Assembly (NCBI GenBank): GCA_010279815.1
Contig: QEOQ01000207.1
Location: 1,394,078-1,458,077 of the forward strand
DNA from: Brachionus plicatilis
Taxonomy: Eukaryota > Rotifera > Eurotatoria > Ploima > Brachionidae
Length of the DNA stretch: 64,000 nt
Direction of reading: 5' to 3'
Shown here: positions 9,685-21,985 of the stretch, in pieces
How positions within the stretch are numbered: position 1 is the stretch's first letter
How the letters are laid out: the number at the start of each line of letters is the position of its first letter
The notes under the pieces: generated by a model
Seen by the model: the letters and a program-made list of their open reading frames with translations, nothing else
Database searches by the model: none
What the model was told of the DNA's origin: nothing
Translations under genes and position numbers: made by a program

Positions 9685-12654
9685 TTTTTATAAAAAGATA
9701 TTTTATTTTTTTTCTCTAAATCTGTTCAAAAATGAATAAAAAATTGAAAAAAAAATAAAATTAAAAAATATATTTTTATATGTGTTGAGGGAAAATGAGA
9801 ACAAAATTTGTGTCTGATTTGGAAATTTTTTTGAAATTCCTATGGTTATCTTAAAGCATTGTTCATTAAATTTATCCCAATTGGTCTTAAAAGCAAAAAA
9901 TTAACTTATAGTTTAATGCTTTTAGATTTGAGGCTTTTTCTAAAGCATTACTAAAAAAACTAAATATTAGGTTTTATATGAACATATAGATTTTTATAGA
10001 ATTTTCTCGAAATTTTCTAATTTATTCATTGCAAATTTAGAGAGTGCGAGTCACATTTTGAATTCGAAAATTTCCCTTGGTTTCTATCGTTTTCTCAAAT
10101 TGTTTTTTTTTCTAAATCACATTATTTCTGACGAAATATTCATAAATTAGAGGATTCTAGATTAGGAATTTTCGATTAAAAGGTTAATCAACTTATTCTT
10201 GATTAACATTTCTTGCCTAAAAAGTTGAACAATTTTTTTAATTTTACCAAACGGTTTATTTCAATATAACAGAATAAAATTTTAAAAAAAAAATTTTAAA
10301 GACTAATTTTTGAGATTTAAATTTTTTTTATTTTCCGCAATCTTCTTGTTTTGAAATTCAAAGTTTTTTGCTAAAAAGAAATCATAAAAATATGAATTAA
10401 ATTTCTTTAATTATTGAATAATATTATATGAAAAATATATTTAAAAGCCAATTTTTGAATAAAAATCTATAAATATAAATAATTATAAGCAAAATTTAAA
10501 ATTAATACTTTGATTAATCCTTTTTTTAATTGTAAATGAGTTAATAATTTGAATATTTAGAAAAATATTTTATTTTGTTTTTATTTGAAATTTTTTTATA
10601 TAATTTTTCTCATCAAATGAACAGAAACTAGACATTAATTTGAAATAAACTTGAACCCATAATTTGAAGATTTATATAAGAATTTTTATTATTTTATTTT
10701 TTATAAGAAATTTTAACATTGTAGAAAACTCAACAGACTTTTTAAAAATTAAAAAAAGTGGTCTAAAAATACATTCTTTTTAATAAGTAGTTAATAGCAG
10801 TTTCTTTTCAAATAATTGTGATAGATTTTGTGTACTAAGCACGTTGATTAGGAATTTCAAGAAAATATTAATTATTTGTTGATTGTTGTATTACCTGGTT
10901 ACTTATCCCAAAATATGGCAAGTATTTTCAAGAAAAATTAGTATTTTATTCATTAAAAATATCCAGAAAGATCTATATTAAATGAATAAATTAGTTTAGT
11001 AAAGTTTTCACAAATATTAGAAAATCCTTACAGATTTATGAAACAAATAACTTTTATATTTAATTTGCTTTCTTATTTTATAAAAGATTATCAAATTGTA
11101 AAGAGCAAAATATAAAATTTTGAAAAAAAAAATTATGTGCTCATCAAAAAGATAAAATGCAATAAAAGGACATTTAATTTTTGCTTTTGGTCTATAAAAA
11201 TAATTTAATTAGGAATGTTACAATTTTGTAATACAGTCATCCTTCGATTATGTCACGGTGTTTGTTCCAGCCAAAAATGGGGATATAATCAGATTGGGAC
11301 ATAATAAAAAAAAATTTGATTTATAGAATTTATTACATTTACAAAAACATAATTAGTATAATACAAAACATAATTATTTATTAAATAACAAAACGGAATA
11401 AAATAATTTGAATAAAACATTAACTAAGAAAATTTGTAATTTTTGGTTGAACCAAATTTTTCAACGCTTCAGCGTGACAATTTTTAAAAAGGTCTCTAAT
11501 AGATTTTATCTTGTCTGATTCAACAGACTTAAACTTTTCAAAAAAACTAATGCAATTTGTTTTACTAATACGTTTTTGTCCCGGCATTTTTTTTTTATTA
11601 TTCAAAAAAATAAACTTATTGTGAACTTTAAATAAATGAGGCGTGCTTTCGAGAAAACGGGACATAATAAAGTAAGAATTATAATTACAAAATATTGCAC
11701 TGTTCTTTATTTTTTGATGACATAATGAAATTATGGGACTAATTATTGGGACATAACAAAACTCACTTTACAATGTAAGAAATCCGTTCTTGAAGATTTT
11801 TGGGATAAATTCAAAATGGGACTTAATAGGGACGTGACATAATAAAAAGATGACTGTACTTATTTTACTTCTATTATAAATTGATCCTATTGTTTTTTTT
11901 TAGATGATTAATAATAAATAGTGTGGTGCTGTCAAATACTTAAATTCTAAAAAATTATTAGACTGAAAAATTGTATTAAAGAACTAATTTAAATAAAAAG
12001 ACTTAGAATAACAGGAGCTTAATAAAGAAAATTTTCAACAATCCATATATTAGCATATTTATAGTTTTTTTGATAATTAAATTCTTTCTATTTTTTAAAA
12101 ATTTTTTAAAAATTAACAATTTAAAGTTTTTATAAATAATGGTGAATTTTTTTATTTTAAGGGTTTGAAAATTGTCTGTTTTGTATTAATAAGAAAATGG
12201 AGCTTATAATACTATCAAATTTTTAAAATTTTTAATGTAAAGATAAATAGATAAATAGCTATTTTTTAAGCATAAATTAAAAATAACTTAATTGGTAATT
12301 TGATTGTATCATTAGAATCAAGAAAATATATAATAAAATAAAAAAAAATTTAATCAATTTTTTATTACTAAATGAAATAAATTTTTGCTATTGTTAACAT
12401 AAATTTAAAAATTTAAATTTGAAAAATTCAGCTAATTTTTTTCTAAGGGGAAATAATAAGAGGACAAAAGAAAAGGTTGATTTTGAATGGAAATTTGAAA
12501 TTTAAGTTGAAATTTTGTTTTATCCGAGAATATTTTATAATTAGACAAATAAATTTAACAAAATCAAGAACAAAAATATTTTAGAAAAAAAATTTCTTTT
12601 GAAAGCCTAAATTTCATATAAAATGATTAAATTATTTTTTTTTATTTAAAAAAT
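9685..12654. other. Large AT-rich intergenic region
   Basis: This stretch separates DNAJA1 from the basigin-like gene. Its only recognised content is the pogo-like element at 11234-11856. The remainder is AT-rich sequence with no long open frame. Confidence 0.5.
11234..11856 (-). mobile_element. Pogo/Tigger-like deletion derivative with TIRs
   Basis: The element is bounded by 24-base terminal inverted repeats that begin CAGTCATC. They match at 21 of 24 positions (left CAGTCATCCTTCGATTATGT.., right the complement of ..ACATAATAAAAAGATGACTG). TA dinucleotides flank both ends, the expected target duplication of the Tc1/mariner/pogo superfamily. The word GGGACATAAT recurs inside (about 11307, 11661 and 11748), suggesting subterminal transposase-binding repeats. 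On the minus strand, 11665..11420 encodes 81 residues ending NLVQPKITNFLS, which resembles the C-terminal tail of pogo/Tigger DDE transposases (..KQTTITSFF). The DDE catalytic core is missing, so the copy is non-autonomous. Confidence 0.75.
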
Positions 12655-13565
12655 CTAAGCTTTAGTTGTTCTCTTTTTTAAATCAGCATTGTCTTTGCCC
12701 ATCCTTTAAAAATAAATTAATTTTATTTAAAAAAAAAATCAGATTTTTGTTAATTTAAAAAAACTCACAAATTTTGAGCTTGTTCCATTTCTTCCTCATT
12801 TTCATTTGTTTTTTTGACACATTTTTTCTCGTAGATTAAGATAATCATGCACAAAATTAAAACTTCGGCACATATAGCCAAAAAGGGCCAAAGAGCGGCT
12901 AAAGCATCTTTTACTCTTACTCGAATTACTTGGGTATGAGTTCCATGTTTATTAGATAACTCACAAACAAAGTCACCTTTATCGTCTTCAGTGGCTGCGT
13001 TAATGGTTAAAGTTGTTAAATTTTGTTCAGATTTTATTGTATACTTTTCTCCCTCAACAAGTTCAGTGTCATTTTTTAACCATTTCCATGACAAATCATC
13101 GCCGTACAATGATTTACAGCTAAGCTCAATATTGCTACCTTCAGTGACTGTTTGCGATGGTTTTTCAGGTGCATATATAAATGGACTGATCAATTTAGTA
13201 ACTTCGGCAACTTTTTTCTCACCTAATCTGCAAAAATACTCCACGTCTCTAATATCCTCACTTCTGAGATCTTCTAAACTAAGTTTTTTATCTTCAATTT
13301 TAACATTTTTGATATTTTCATCAAGGACAACTTCAGTTCCATTTTCATAAACACGGTAATATTCAGCATCATCAAATTTCGAACAATCAATTGTCACGTT
13401 TTGTTTATATCTGAAAACAACTACGATATTTTCTACTTGATCATCATCGCAGCCTTAAAATAAATATTAAGTCAATGTTTAAAAAATAAATAAATAAAAA
13501 AAAAACTTACTAATTAAATTGATGGTACAAATAAATAAAAAAATTGACTTTAGTAAAAAATTCAT
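12655..13565 (-). CDS. Basigin/neuroplastin-type immunoglobulin membrane protein
   Basis: Three exons join in frame: 13565..13511, 13453..12769 and 12703..12655, giving about 262 residues. Exon 1 is a signal peptide (MNFLLKSIFLFICTINLI). Two Ig folds follow; the second has the classic IELSCKSL, WKWLKN and DDKGDFVCEL landmarks. The membrane segment ALWPFLAICAEVLILCMIIL, with a buried Glu and followed by IYEKK, is diagnostic of the basigin/neuroplastin/embigin family. In that family the segment docks monocarboxylate transporters and other partners and escorts them to the cell surface. The first Ig domain is short and divergent. The 16-residue last exon adds a charged cytoplasmic tail. Confidence 0.88.
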
Positions 13566-15193
13566 ATTTTCCTATAATTAAACAGTCCTATTATTATTTA
13601 TCTAAAAAAAATTTGTTATTTAAAAATTTTGCTCTAAAGTCATGGTAAATGAAAGTATTAAAAAGGATAGTAATTGCTATTGTAATTGAGAATTTTTAAA
13701 ATTTAATAATAAAATATTAGGCTTTAAAAAATTGGAAGAATTATTAAAAAAAATGCATAAATAAACTAAAATTCATTACACATAATGTTTAAACTAAGGA
13801 AAAAACAACCATATTTATTGCTAAATTGCTAATTAGTGTTTTTTTTGGAAATCTTAAATTAAGAGATAAACTAACAACGCTACCAAAATTATGAGGGAAA
13901 AAATTATTTTAGCTTCAACTTATTTTCGAGGATAATAATGTTCACAACAATAGATAAAATAACTAAAGTGAGATATTATAATTTTAATTTCTTATTGTTT
14001 TCCGATTCATGGCAAAAAATCACTAAAGCGTGGTAAAAGAATTGAAACGACCCACAAAAACACTAAAATTAAGATAAAAAATATTTTAAAATTTGTTGCA
14101 ATCAATGAATAAAATTATAAATGATGATAATAATTTATTAGTTTCATAAAATATCGGGTTCTATGTTTTTAGATTTTTTTGCTAAAAAATTTTTATAGAA
14201 AAATTATGCTTTTTGCATTTATTAAACTTTAGAGCTAAGCTAAATTTTTGGAATAATTTTTAAAAAAAAATGCTTACTAAAACCTTATGATTATGTTGAA
14301 ACTAAATATTTCAATTGCAAATACATGCACTTATTTAGCAAAGATATTTTTTTTGACTCGAGTTTATATTGTTGAATTTTTTTTATCTCCTTTATTTAAC
14401 GAAATCTTTTTCCTTTGAATATATAGATATGTATATATTTTGGTGAATAAATCAAACTAAAGGGAATTGGCATGCGTGCAAAAAAGAAATTAGGAAATCA
14501 TTAATTAGTTATTATGTATTTTTTTTTCAAAAAAAATTAATCCTTCTCTAAATTTGTTAAATTGTATTATAATCAAACAATTTCTCAAGAAATTTTTTAA
14601 CTGAATAAAAACCTTATCATCTCTTAAAAATAAACTTGCATTATTAAGAAAAAACTTTGATTTTTCACTTTATTCAATTAATTTCCATGCATGTAATTTT
14701 TGATAAATTAAATAAAAGAAAGAAATCTATGACTACAAAAATCAAGACTTGAGATAATTAAACCAGAGTTTTAAATTAAAAATTCAATATGCTTTTTAAA
14801 AAAAAATAAAAAAAATTAATTAAAAACGTCAAACTAATGACGTCAAACTTCTAGTTCATTTAATATATTTCTATCTTAAGTAACTGAAGCAAATCATTTT
14901 GAATCAAAAATTTTTATCTAAATTCAAATTAAAATATTTATTCAATTTTATCATTATTTAATTACTGTTTATTAAAATATTCAGTATCATCGAAAACTGA
15001 AATAAGAAAATATAATTTATTTCCAAGTTTTAAGAAAATAATTATAAAAAAAAAAACATTTGTGTTAAATTTACTATAACAATGATAAAAAATGATTATT
15101 AAAGCAATTTTTTGTTAGTTTAGTTTTTTTTTCCAAATTAACAAAAATCAGTCTACTTTTTTCTCAGTTTATAAAAATATGATAAATTTTTGA

Positions 15194-15283
15194 AAAAGTT
15201 GAATTATTATATTGAATTTGTCAATAAATCAATCATTTATCGAAAATTCAATAAAAAAAATTCAATATAATAATTCAACTTTT
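15194..15283. repeat. Perfect 26-bp inverted repeat (hairpin)
   Basis: Positions 15194-15219 and 15258-15283 are perfect inverted copies (AAAAGTTGAATTATTATATT.. on the left), separated by 38 bases. It could extrude as a cruciform or be the remnant of a small foldback element. No gene is nearby. Confidence 0.7.
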
Positions 15284-15890
15284 AAATTCGTTTAATCAAT
15301 CAGGCCTCATCTCACTATTTAGTTGAGACACGTTTGTGTATTAATCTACAGTTTTGTGAAATCTTAAGAAATCTTACTTTTTATGTGTTTGTTTGCGTTT
15401 GAAATGAAATAAAAATCGATTTTTTTGTTTAGTGACAAGCACATTCTTTTAAAATTAAATATTCACGTAATACGTAAGCTTACTAAAAATGACGTAAAAT
15501 TACGTAATTTAGCCTGCACCTTTTATAAAAACACTGTATTAGATTCAAAGATAAAGATTAAGTTCACGCTATTTTTGAATATCATTCCTTAATATCAGAG
15601 AAATATTATCAACACTAGATGAATTAAAATGAATCTATTTTATTTTTAATTATTTTTATTTGATTTTTTCAAACTAAAATTTTTAATTTAGTTTCGTTTA
15701 AAAATTAACACAATTGCAAAAAATAACTAAATTTTTTTAAAAAATTTGGAATTTAATTTGACAGAATTATTGAGTAATGCTGACATTTTTGTAATAGTTT
15801 ACTTAAAATATCGGTGTCAGTTTAACCCTTTCTTTTTGATTATTTGTCTAATAAATGGTTATTCATACCCTCCTAAAACTTTCTGAATTT

Positions 15891-16334
15891 AGACAACGGT
15901 GTTGAAAGTATACACTCCTTTCTTTCATACTTTACTCGCTGTTTCAAAAAAATTTTAGTATTTCCGGCAATTATCGGTTTTACTAAAACACTTTTCCTCA
16001 GGAATTCTTCTTACGTATCAACGGGTAAGGAAAATTTTTTTTTAGAATGAATATTTTTTTATTAACCTTACTTTCAACTTTCCGTTTTACTAAAGCAAAA
16101 GCTAAAGAAGAAGGCCTTTAGTTATAATTGATTGACATAACTTTTTTTCTTAAATATGTTTTTCTAAGAAAAATTTTACTTATTATTTTATCTTATTCTC
16201 TTACACTCTTTTGAATAAAAAATATTTCCCTTAAGCTTTTTGTGCCTCTTTTAAATACGACAAGCTAAAGGCCTTCGAATATATTTTCGAAGACCTTTGC
16301 TTTCAACGGCCTTATACTTTTAACACCGTTGTCT
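15891..16334. mobile_element. Small TIR element (444 bp), MITE-like
   Basis: The ends are 22-base inverted repeats with one mismatch (15891-15912, AGACAACGGTGTTGAAAGTA.., and 16313-16334). The interior carries two sequences found again in inverted orientation downstream (15931-16061 and 16135-16257) and a palindromic GGCCTTCGAATATATTTTCG segment at about 16270. A third degenerate terminus (ACGGTGTTAAAA) occurs at about 17334. There is no coding capacity. Confidence 0.55.
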
Positions 16335-17147
16335 TTGAGAACGAAACACCTATTCTTTATTTTAGTTTCACATGGGTTTTTTTTATTTAAAATTAATTTT
16401 TTTATTAAACAACAATTAAAAAGTTTTCTTTTATTTAAAAAAAAAAAAAAATTTAGCCGCGATGTTTAGACTTCTGACTACGCAACTGGTTCTTCCTTTC
16501 GTAGTAGAGTTTGATAGTAGAGCATCTTTCAGAATTTCCCAAAATGAATATTTTTTATCTAACTAAATTAAAAATATTTAAGCATAAAGAATCAATCTAA
16601 ATAATGTCTCAAATCGATTTTGTTGAATTTTAGTCATTTAAAAAGATTTTTTGTAAAAAAAGTTAAATTTAATAACAACGTCAATAAATCAGTGTATTCT
16701 TTAGGTCAAGATATCGTATGTAAAAAAAACAAAAACCCATCTGGGGAAGCCCCAGATTTCCAAGTCAAATCTTTGTCAAACCTATTATTAAGCCTATTTT
16801 TTGTGTTTTTCCGGTCTTTAATTAATCTATAAAAATTTTTTTAAAAGAAAAGCTTTTTTTTTCATTTTTATTTAATTAACCACCGATTAAAATATTGAAA
16901 ATTCTTTATAAATATTATGTTAAGTTACTCTCAGAAATAATCTTATTTTAATCGTATTGATTATTGAAAAAATTAATTTAGTTTGTTACTTAAATAAACT
17001 TAACTATATAATTTTGTAAAAAAATATTCATTCTAAAAAAAAATTTTCCTTACCCGTTGATACGTAAGAAGAATTCCTGAGGAAAAGTGTTTTAGTAAAA
17101 CCGATAATTGCCGGAAATACTAAAATTTTTTTGAAACAGCGAGTAAA
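15931..17147. repeat. Perfect 131-bp inverted repeat pair
   Basis: Arms 15931-16061 and 17017-17147 appear identical when one is reverse-complemented, including the words CCGGCAATTATCGG and GGAATTCTTCTTACGTATCA. The spacer is 955 bases. Complete identity in otherwise drifting AT-rich DNA points to a recent copy, gene conversion or selection. Confidence 0.85.
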
Positions 17148-17932
17148 TTGTTAGGTTTGGATTATTAAACTTTTCAAAATAATCATCTATAAATCTTTTA
17201 ATATTGATTAAAAACTACATCAAATTAATACAAAATAAACTAAAAAATAATAGATGTGAAAAATACTATTTTGGAGTCATTTTTATTTTAGTTGGAGTAA
17301 AATAATCATCGCAAGGAGTTATTTTAAACGAGAACGGTGTTAAAAAAAATATAAGAGGAGTAAAAATTGCATTATTTTTACTATTTGTATGTAAAAATAT
17401 GCTGAATAATTTGTATTTATTTTACTCCAAAATAAACTATTAACTTTGAAAAATTGAAAAAGAATATCATTTTAACTCTTTCTTCTCCGATATTTCGTAT
17501 TTTTATTTTAAGTCCATTTTTTTAACTATATAAAAGCAAATATTATCCTATATATATTCGAATTTTTTTAAGCAGCTACAATATATTTGGTGAATATATA
17601 TCAATTATATTGATCATTAAAATTTAAAAAAAAACGCTTTAAAGGCTAAAGTCAAATATTTTTGAATATCTCTAATGAATGAGTGTCATTTACTAAACAT
17701 ACAAATCCTATAATAAAAGAAGGCCTTTAGCTTAATGCGTTGATGTGCGTTATAAAGCCAATTCCCTTGAAATCTTAAAGCCATAAAATAATAAAAGCTA
17801 ATGAAACTATATTTAAAAGAGACACAAAAAGCTTAAGGGAAATATTATTTATTCAAAAGAGTGTAAGAGAATAAGATAAAATAATAAGTAAAATTTTTCT
17901 TAGAAAAACATATTTAAGAAAAAAAGTTATGT
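16135..17932. repeat. Second, interleaved ~123-bp inverted repeat pair
   Basis: Arms 16135-16257 and 17810-17932 are near-identical inverted copies with about two mismatches (for example GTGCCTC versus GTGTCTC). They interleave with the 131-bp pair in the order A, B, A', B'. A single inverted duplication would give A, B, B', A', so a further rearrangement or independent insertions are needed. Confidence 0.8.
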
Positions 17933-18578
17933 TAGATTTGAAAAGATTTTTGAATTTTTTGCTCCAATTTGATCTAAATGGAAGTAACTTCTTCTTAAAA
18001 AAATTTAAGATTTTAGCTAAAAAATAATAAATCGCCATTATTTATTAAATGTTTGCTTGATAAAGAGATGGTTAAGTAGGAAAATCAATGGATGAGCTGA
18101 AGAAAATTTTTCTAAATAATCAGCTTGTTTGTTAACTTTTCCACAATAATTTTCGAAATATTTTTGTATATGTTTTATTTTTTATTTTTTTATAGATTAA
18201 AGAGTTTTATTTTTTGCTTATAATAAAGATTTTAATTTAACTTAATTTTTTATATTTTGTGTATGAGGCTTAAAATTAATAAACAAATATTAACTTGGCA
18301 AAAGAATTAGCACAAGATTTTCCAAAAATCAATTCACTTGCATTTAGTTTGTTCAAAGAGAAAACAGATACAAGAGTAATTTAATTAACAATCACATAAA
18401 ATAAATCATAAAAAATAATTTTTAAATTTATTTAGTAAAAATAATTCGATTTTCGATTAAAAAAATAATTTATAATCAAATGTATAATTAAAAATTTTGA
18501 TTAATGAACATTGGCTAAAATTCGTACATCTCCTAAAAACATTTGAATTAAAAATATTTATAGAAAAATTTTAAAAAA

Positions 18579-21304
18579 CTAATTATGTCTTGGAATCGGC
18601 TCAAAGTTAAAGTTTCCAAAACTTTCGATCTTTGGAGCTTGAGTATTTAATTTATTAAATCTTGAAAAACGAGTTGTTGTTCTAATTTTGATAGTTTCGA
18701 ACTTCGGGAAAGCGGCTGTCGTGGATGTCGCTCTTGTAGTGGCCTTTATTTCATCATCATCGGAAAAATTAAAACTTATCGGTTCAATAGATGTTGTAGC
18801 TGGAGTAGTTGATATTGAGACTATATTTTTATTTGACAATTTTCTTTCTAGAGATTTTTTAGAAGAGAAAATTTTGTCAACGGGCTCACTCTCATCAAAT
18901 GATAGAAAATCCGAATTGGTGAGTGTTTGTGAAAATTGACTGGTAGAAGTTACTGGAGCTTCTGTGGTTGATTTAGTCAAAAATTTATGGTTAAAATTTT
19001 TTTGTGAATTTTGAAAAACATCGTTTGATGCCTCTTCGAACATATCAAATGAGGGAAAATTTAAACCTTCACTGTTGTTTTCCATTACTTGGCCAGAATT
19101 GATTGGAGTTTCGGTGGTCGATTTGGTCAGAAATTTTTGCTTAAATTTCTTTCTCCTAAGAGAATTTCTTGAAAAATCAATTTCTTCAACTGGCTCGCCA
19201 TCAACATCAAATGAAAGGAAATTTGTGGTGCCTCTGGTGGTCTCTGATGCGTGTGTATTTTTTGAAAAGTCTTTCTCTGCATGATTAACATTTGTTAATA
19301 CTTTTTCATTAAAATTAGTCAATTTTTCAGGCTCATCAAACCCAATATTTGATTCAAACATATTTTTTTCTGCTTGTGGTATAATGGACATTTCAGTGGT
19401 CGTTTTTATTCTTAGCTTTTTGAACAACTTTTTTCTTAATGGTATGCGACTGGTAGTTTCCATTTCTTCATTCATAAAATCAAAAGTTGGTGAAGCTGAC
19501 GAAGCAAATGTTAAGTCATCAAAATCTTCATCAAATAGTGTAGGAGTTGAAGTGGTAGTAGTTGTTGTTGTTGTGGTAGTGGTGGTTGTGGTGGTAGTGG
19601 TGGTTGTGGTGGTAGTGGTGGTAGTAGTAGTTGGAATTGTAGTTGGAATCAAAGTTGTAGTTGTGGTTTTATGTGGTCTTTTTCTTAAATGCTTGCTTCT
19701 TTTAGTAGTAGTAGTAGTTTCTTCTTCTTCGTAATCATAATAATCTTCGCTAGTTGGAGTAGTGGTTTCAAATATTTGCTTATGGTTTTCACTATCAGCA
19801 TTTATTCTTGCATTTTTTACTTGTGTGGAAGCAACAAACTCAGCATGATTGGTAGATAAGAAAGAATTTCGACTTAGTAGCATATCAGGATTATTTGTTA
19901 CAGTTTGTTCATTTTGGTCAGTCGGATTTCTTAATATTTTTTCGAATATCATATTATTGACAATTGTTGTTTCACGAGAAGTGGTGGTAGAGGTTACTTG
20001 GGTGGAAGTTGTTATTGTGGTATGCTGTGTTCTGATCCTCGGCCTTAATGTGGTCGTAACTTGTTCATAGTCATAGTCATAATCAGTACTTTGGATTTTT
20101 GATTCTTTAATTGTGGTTGTAGTTTTAGTATGTTGCGGTCTGATCCTTGGTCTTAATGTGGACGTAACTTCTTCATAGTCATAATCATAATCAGTACTTT
20201 GGGTTGTTGATGCTTTAGCATTGGTAGTTGTAGTCAATTTCTGTTCTGGTTCGATAGACTCTTTTTGTGCCATACTGGGCTGAGTTTTGGTTTGTTTTTG
20301 AAATAAAGAACTTAAATCGCTGACACTAATTTTTACTCTTTTGTCATCTTTGGTCCTTTTTGGTAGAGCCACGGTCGGTATCAATGCAATATTTGAAAAT
20401 TGTGTAGCCTGCACAAAATCATTTTCATCCTTATTCTTCAATCTATTATTTTTGTCAACTTCTTCAAATATAAAATTATTGACTACAGTTTCTTTTGGTC
20501 TATTTGATCTGCTTGTTTGTTGAACAACATTAGAAGCCATACCATTAATTCCATTGAATTCAACAAATGAGGCAGTAGTTTCTTTTTGTACTACACTTGT
20601 CTGAGTTGTTGGTTTAAAGCTAATAAACTCTTTTCCAGTACTTTTTTTAGTGGTGGTTGTTGCTTCGCTAAATGTTTGACCATTAGGCTCAGTAACCACT
20701 TCAAAAGGCGAGAAAGCTGCTGATTGACTTACAGTCTCAAAAATCAAATTGCTTGTGGTACTTGCTGAAGTCAAAAATTGGTTTGATGATTCGGTAGCAC
20801 TGGCAAAAGTAATTGGTGAAAAAGATGTTGATGCTTGGATTGTAGCACTTCCAAAATTTAAATTACTGAACTCTAATGAATGATCAGTTGTGGAAAAAGT
20901 AAATTGTGTGGTTGAAGTAATTGGCTCAAATGTGGTCGTATGGACAGTTTGACTTCCAAAATTTAAATTGCTAAATTCAGCTTGAGAATTAGGAACTGTA
21001 GCCGCAGTTGCTGGCACTCTTGTATCTGCTACTCCGGCGATGCTAGGCCAATCACATATATTAGCATCGGCATTGAACACAAGGCCTGGTGGACAGCTTT
21101 GGCTGAATGCAACATCAAGATGGCATTTTAAAAACTTTGATTTATCGTTCGGATCTGCTGAAATACCTCCAGTACCATCAACACAAGGATCTGTAAAGAA
21201 CTGAATTAAATATTGTTTTAGATTTAGATTCAAGTCTTACTTCCGGCTGGTGCCGATTTGCAGTAAGCCAGTAAAATAGACAAGAAAAAAAATCTTGCTA
21301 TCAT
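18579..21304 (-). CDS. Secreted mucin-like protein with one chitin-binding (CBM14) domain
   Basis: Exon 1 (21304..21241) and exon 2 (21190..18579) join in phase 1 over a 50-base intron, giving about 891 residues. Exon 1 encodes a signal peptide, MIARFFFLSILLAYCKSAPA. Residues about 22-70 are a peritrophin-A/CBM14 module with six Cys-type spacing (PCVDGTGG, FLKCH, SCPPGLVF, ICDWP). Its usual role is binding chitin in cuticle or peritrophic-type layers. The remaining 800 residues are Thr/Ser-rich and probably O-glycosylated. They include a polythreonine tract, two copies of TDYDYDYE followed by TLRPRIR, and repeated FLTKSTTEAPV-like units. A TATATTAA at about 21430 could serve as its TATA element. 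It is a neighbour and probable paralogue of the next gene. Confidence 0.85.
19549..19665 (-). repeat. Polythreonine-coding trinucleotide tract
   Basis: An ACC/ACA/ACT-type repeat, read on the minus strand, encodes about 30 consecutive Thr residues within the mucin-like protein. Mixed Thr codons, rather than one pure triplet, suggest selection at the protein level. The length is likely polymorphic. Confidence 0.85.
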
Positions 21305-21985
21305 TTTTAAAAATTTTTAAAACTCCTAAATTAAATTTTTGAAAAAATTAAAAGCTTAAATCGAGATTGTTGAGAGTTTTAGTCAATTGTTATTGTAAGT
21401 CTTAATTTTGATAAAAAGCGTGCTTAATATACGCATAATCAAGAACCAATCTATTGTTGTCAGTGGCTTAGCACTAAAAATATCGAACCAGTGCAGACTT
21501 TTAAAAAAGTCTTAAAATGACTCAAAAAAATTAAATACTTAGAGATTGAAAAATTTTTATTGCTTAATTAATCTCAATAATTAATAAAAATTCAACAGTT
21601 AAAGATTTGTTAAATGTACAATTTGATAAAATATTGATTATTTTCTTTCATTTGTTTATTTATTAGTTTATATGTGCTGAGCAAAAGATTTTTCAAATTT
21701 AGAATATTCTATCAATTAATATTTTATTTTCATATTTGCCAAAATTTTATTAGAATTAAATAAGAATATTGCTATTTTTGAACGAAAAATTGTATTAATT
21801 TTTGATAGAATCGATGACTAAGTAGTTTTGAGACTTTTTAGAATTTAAAAAAATTATTAAATTTAAATTTTTTATTTAGACTGTAATTTTTGAAATTTAA
21901 AAATTATTATTTATTAAAAAATTTATCGATCGATTAAAAAATAAATTGATTGTTCATATACAATTTTTTAGAATAAAAACTAGGC
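21305..21985. other. Spacer between the two chitin-binding genes
   Basis: This is the upstream region of the mucin-like gene and the downstream region of the small chitin-binding gene. No other coding sequence is seen. Confidence 0.45.

Larger units (their letters stand above)
13566..18578. other. Gene-free repeat-rich region
   Basis: No protein gene is supported over these 5 kb. The region holds a 26-base perfect hairpin (15194-15283), a small TIR element (15891-16334) and two interleaved long inverted repeats (15931-17932). The rest is plain AT-rich DNA. Confidence 0.55.

Noticed and set aside
16455..16545. tRNA-like GC-richer patch containing GGTTCTTCC
   Set aside because: No cloverleaf with an acceptor stem and anticodon arm could be drawn on either strand.
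19384..20523. Plus-strand frames over the mucin-like gene, Val/Ser-rich
   Set aside because: Antisense images of Thr-rich codons (ACC/ACT read as GGT/AGT and GTT); no independent support.
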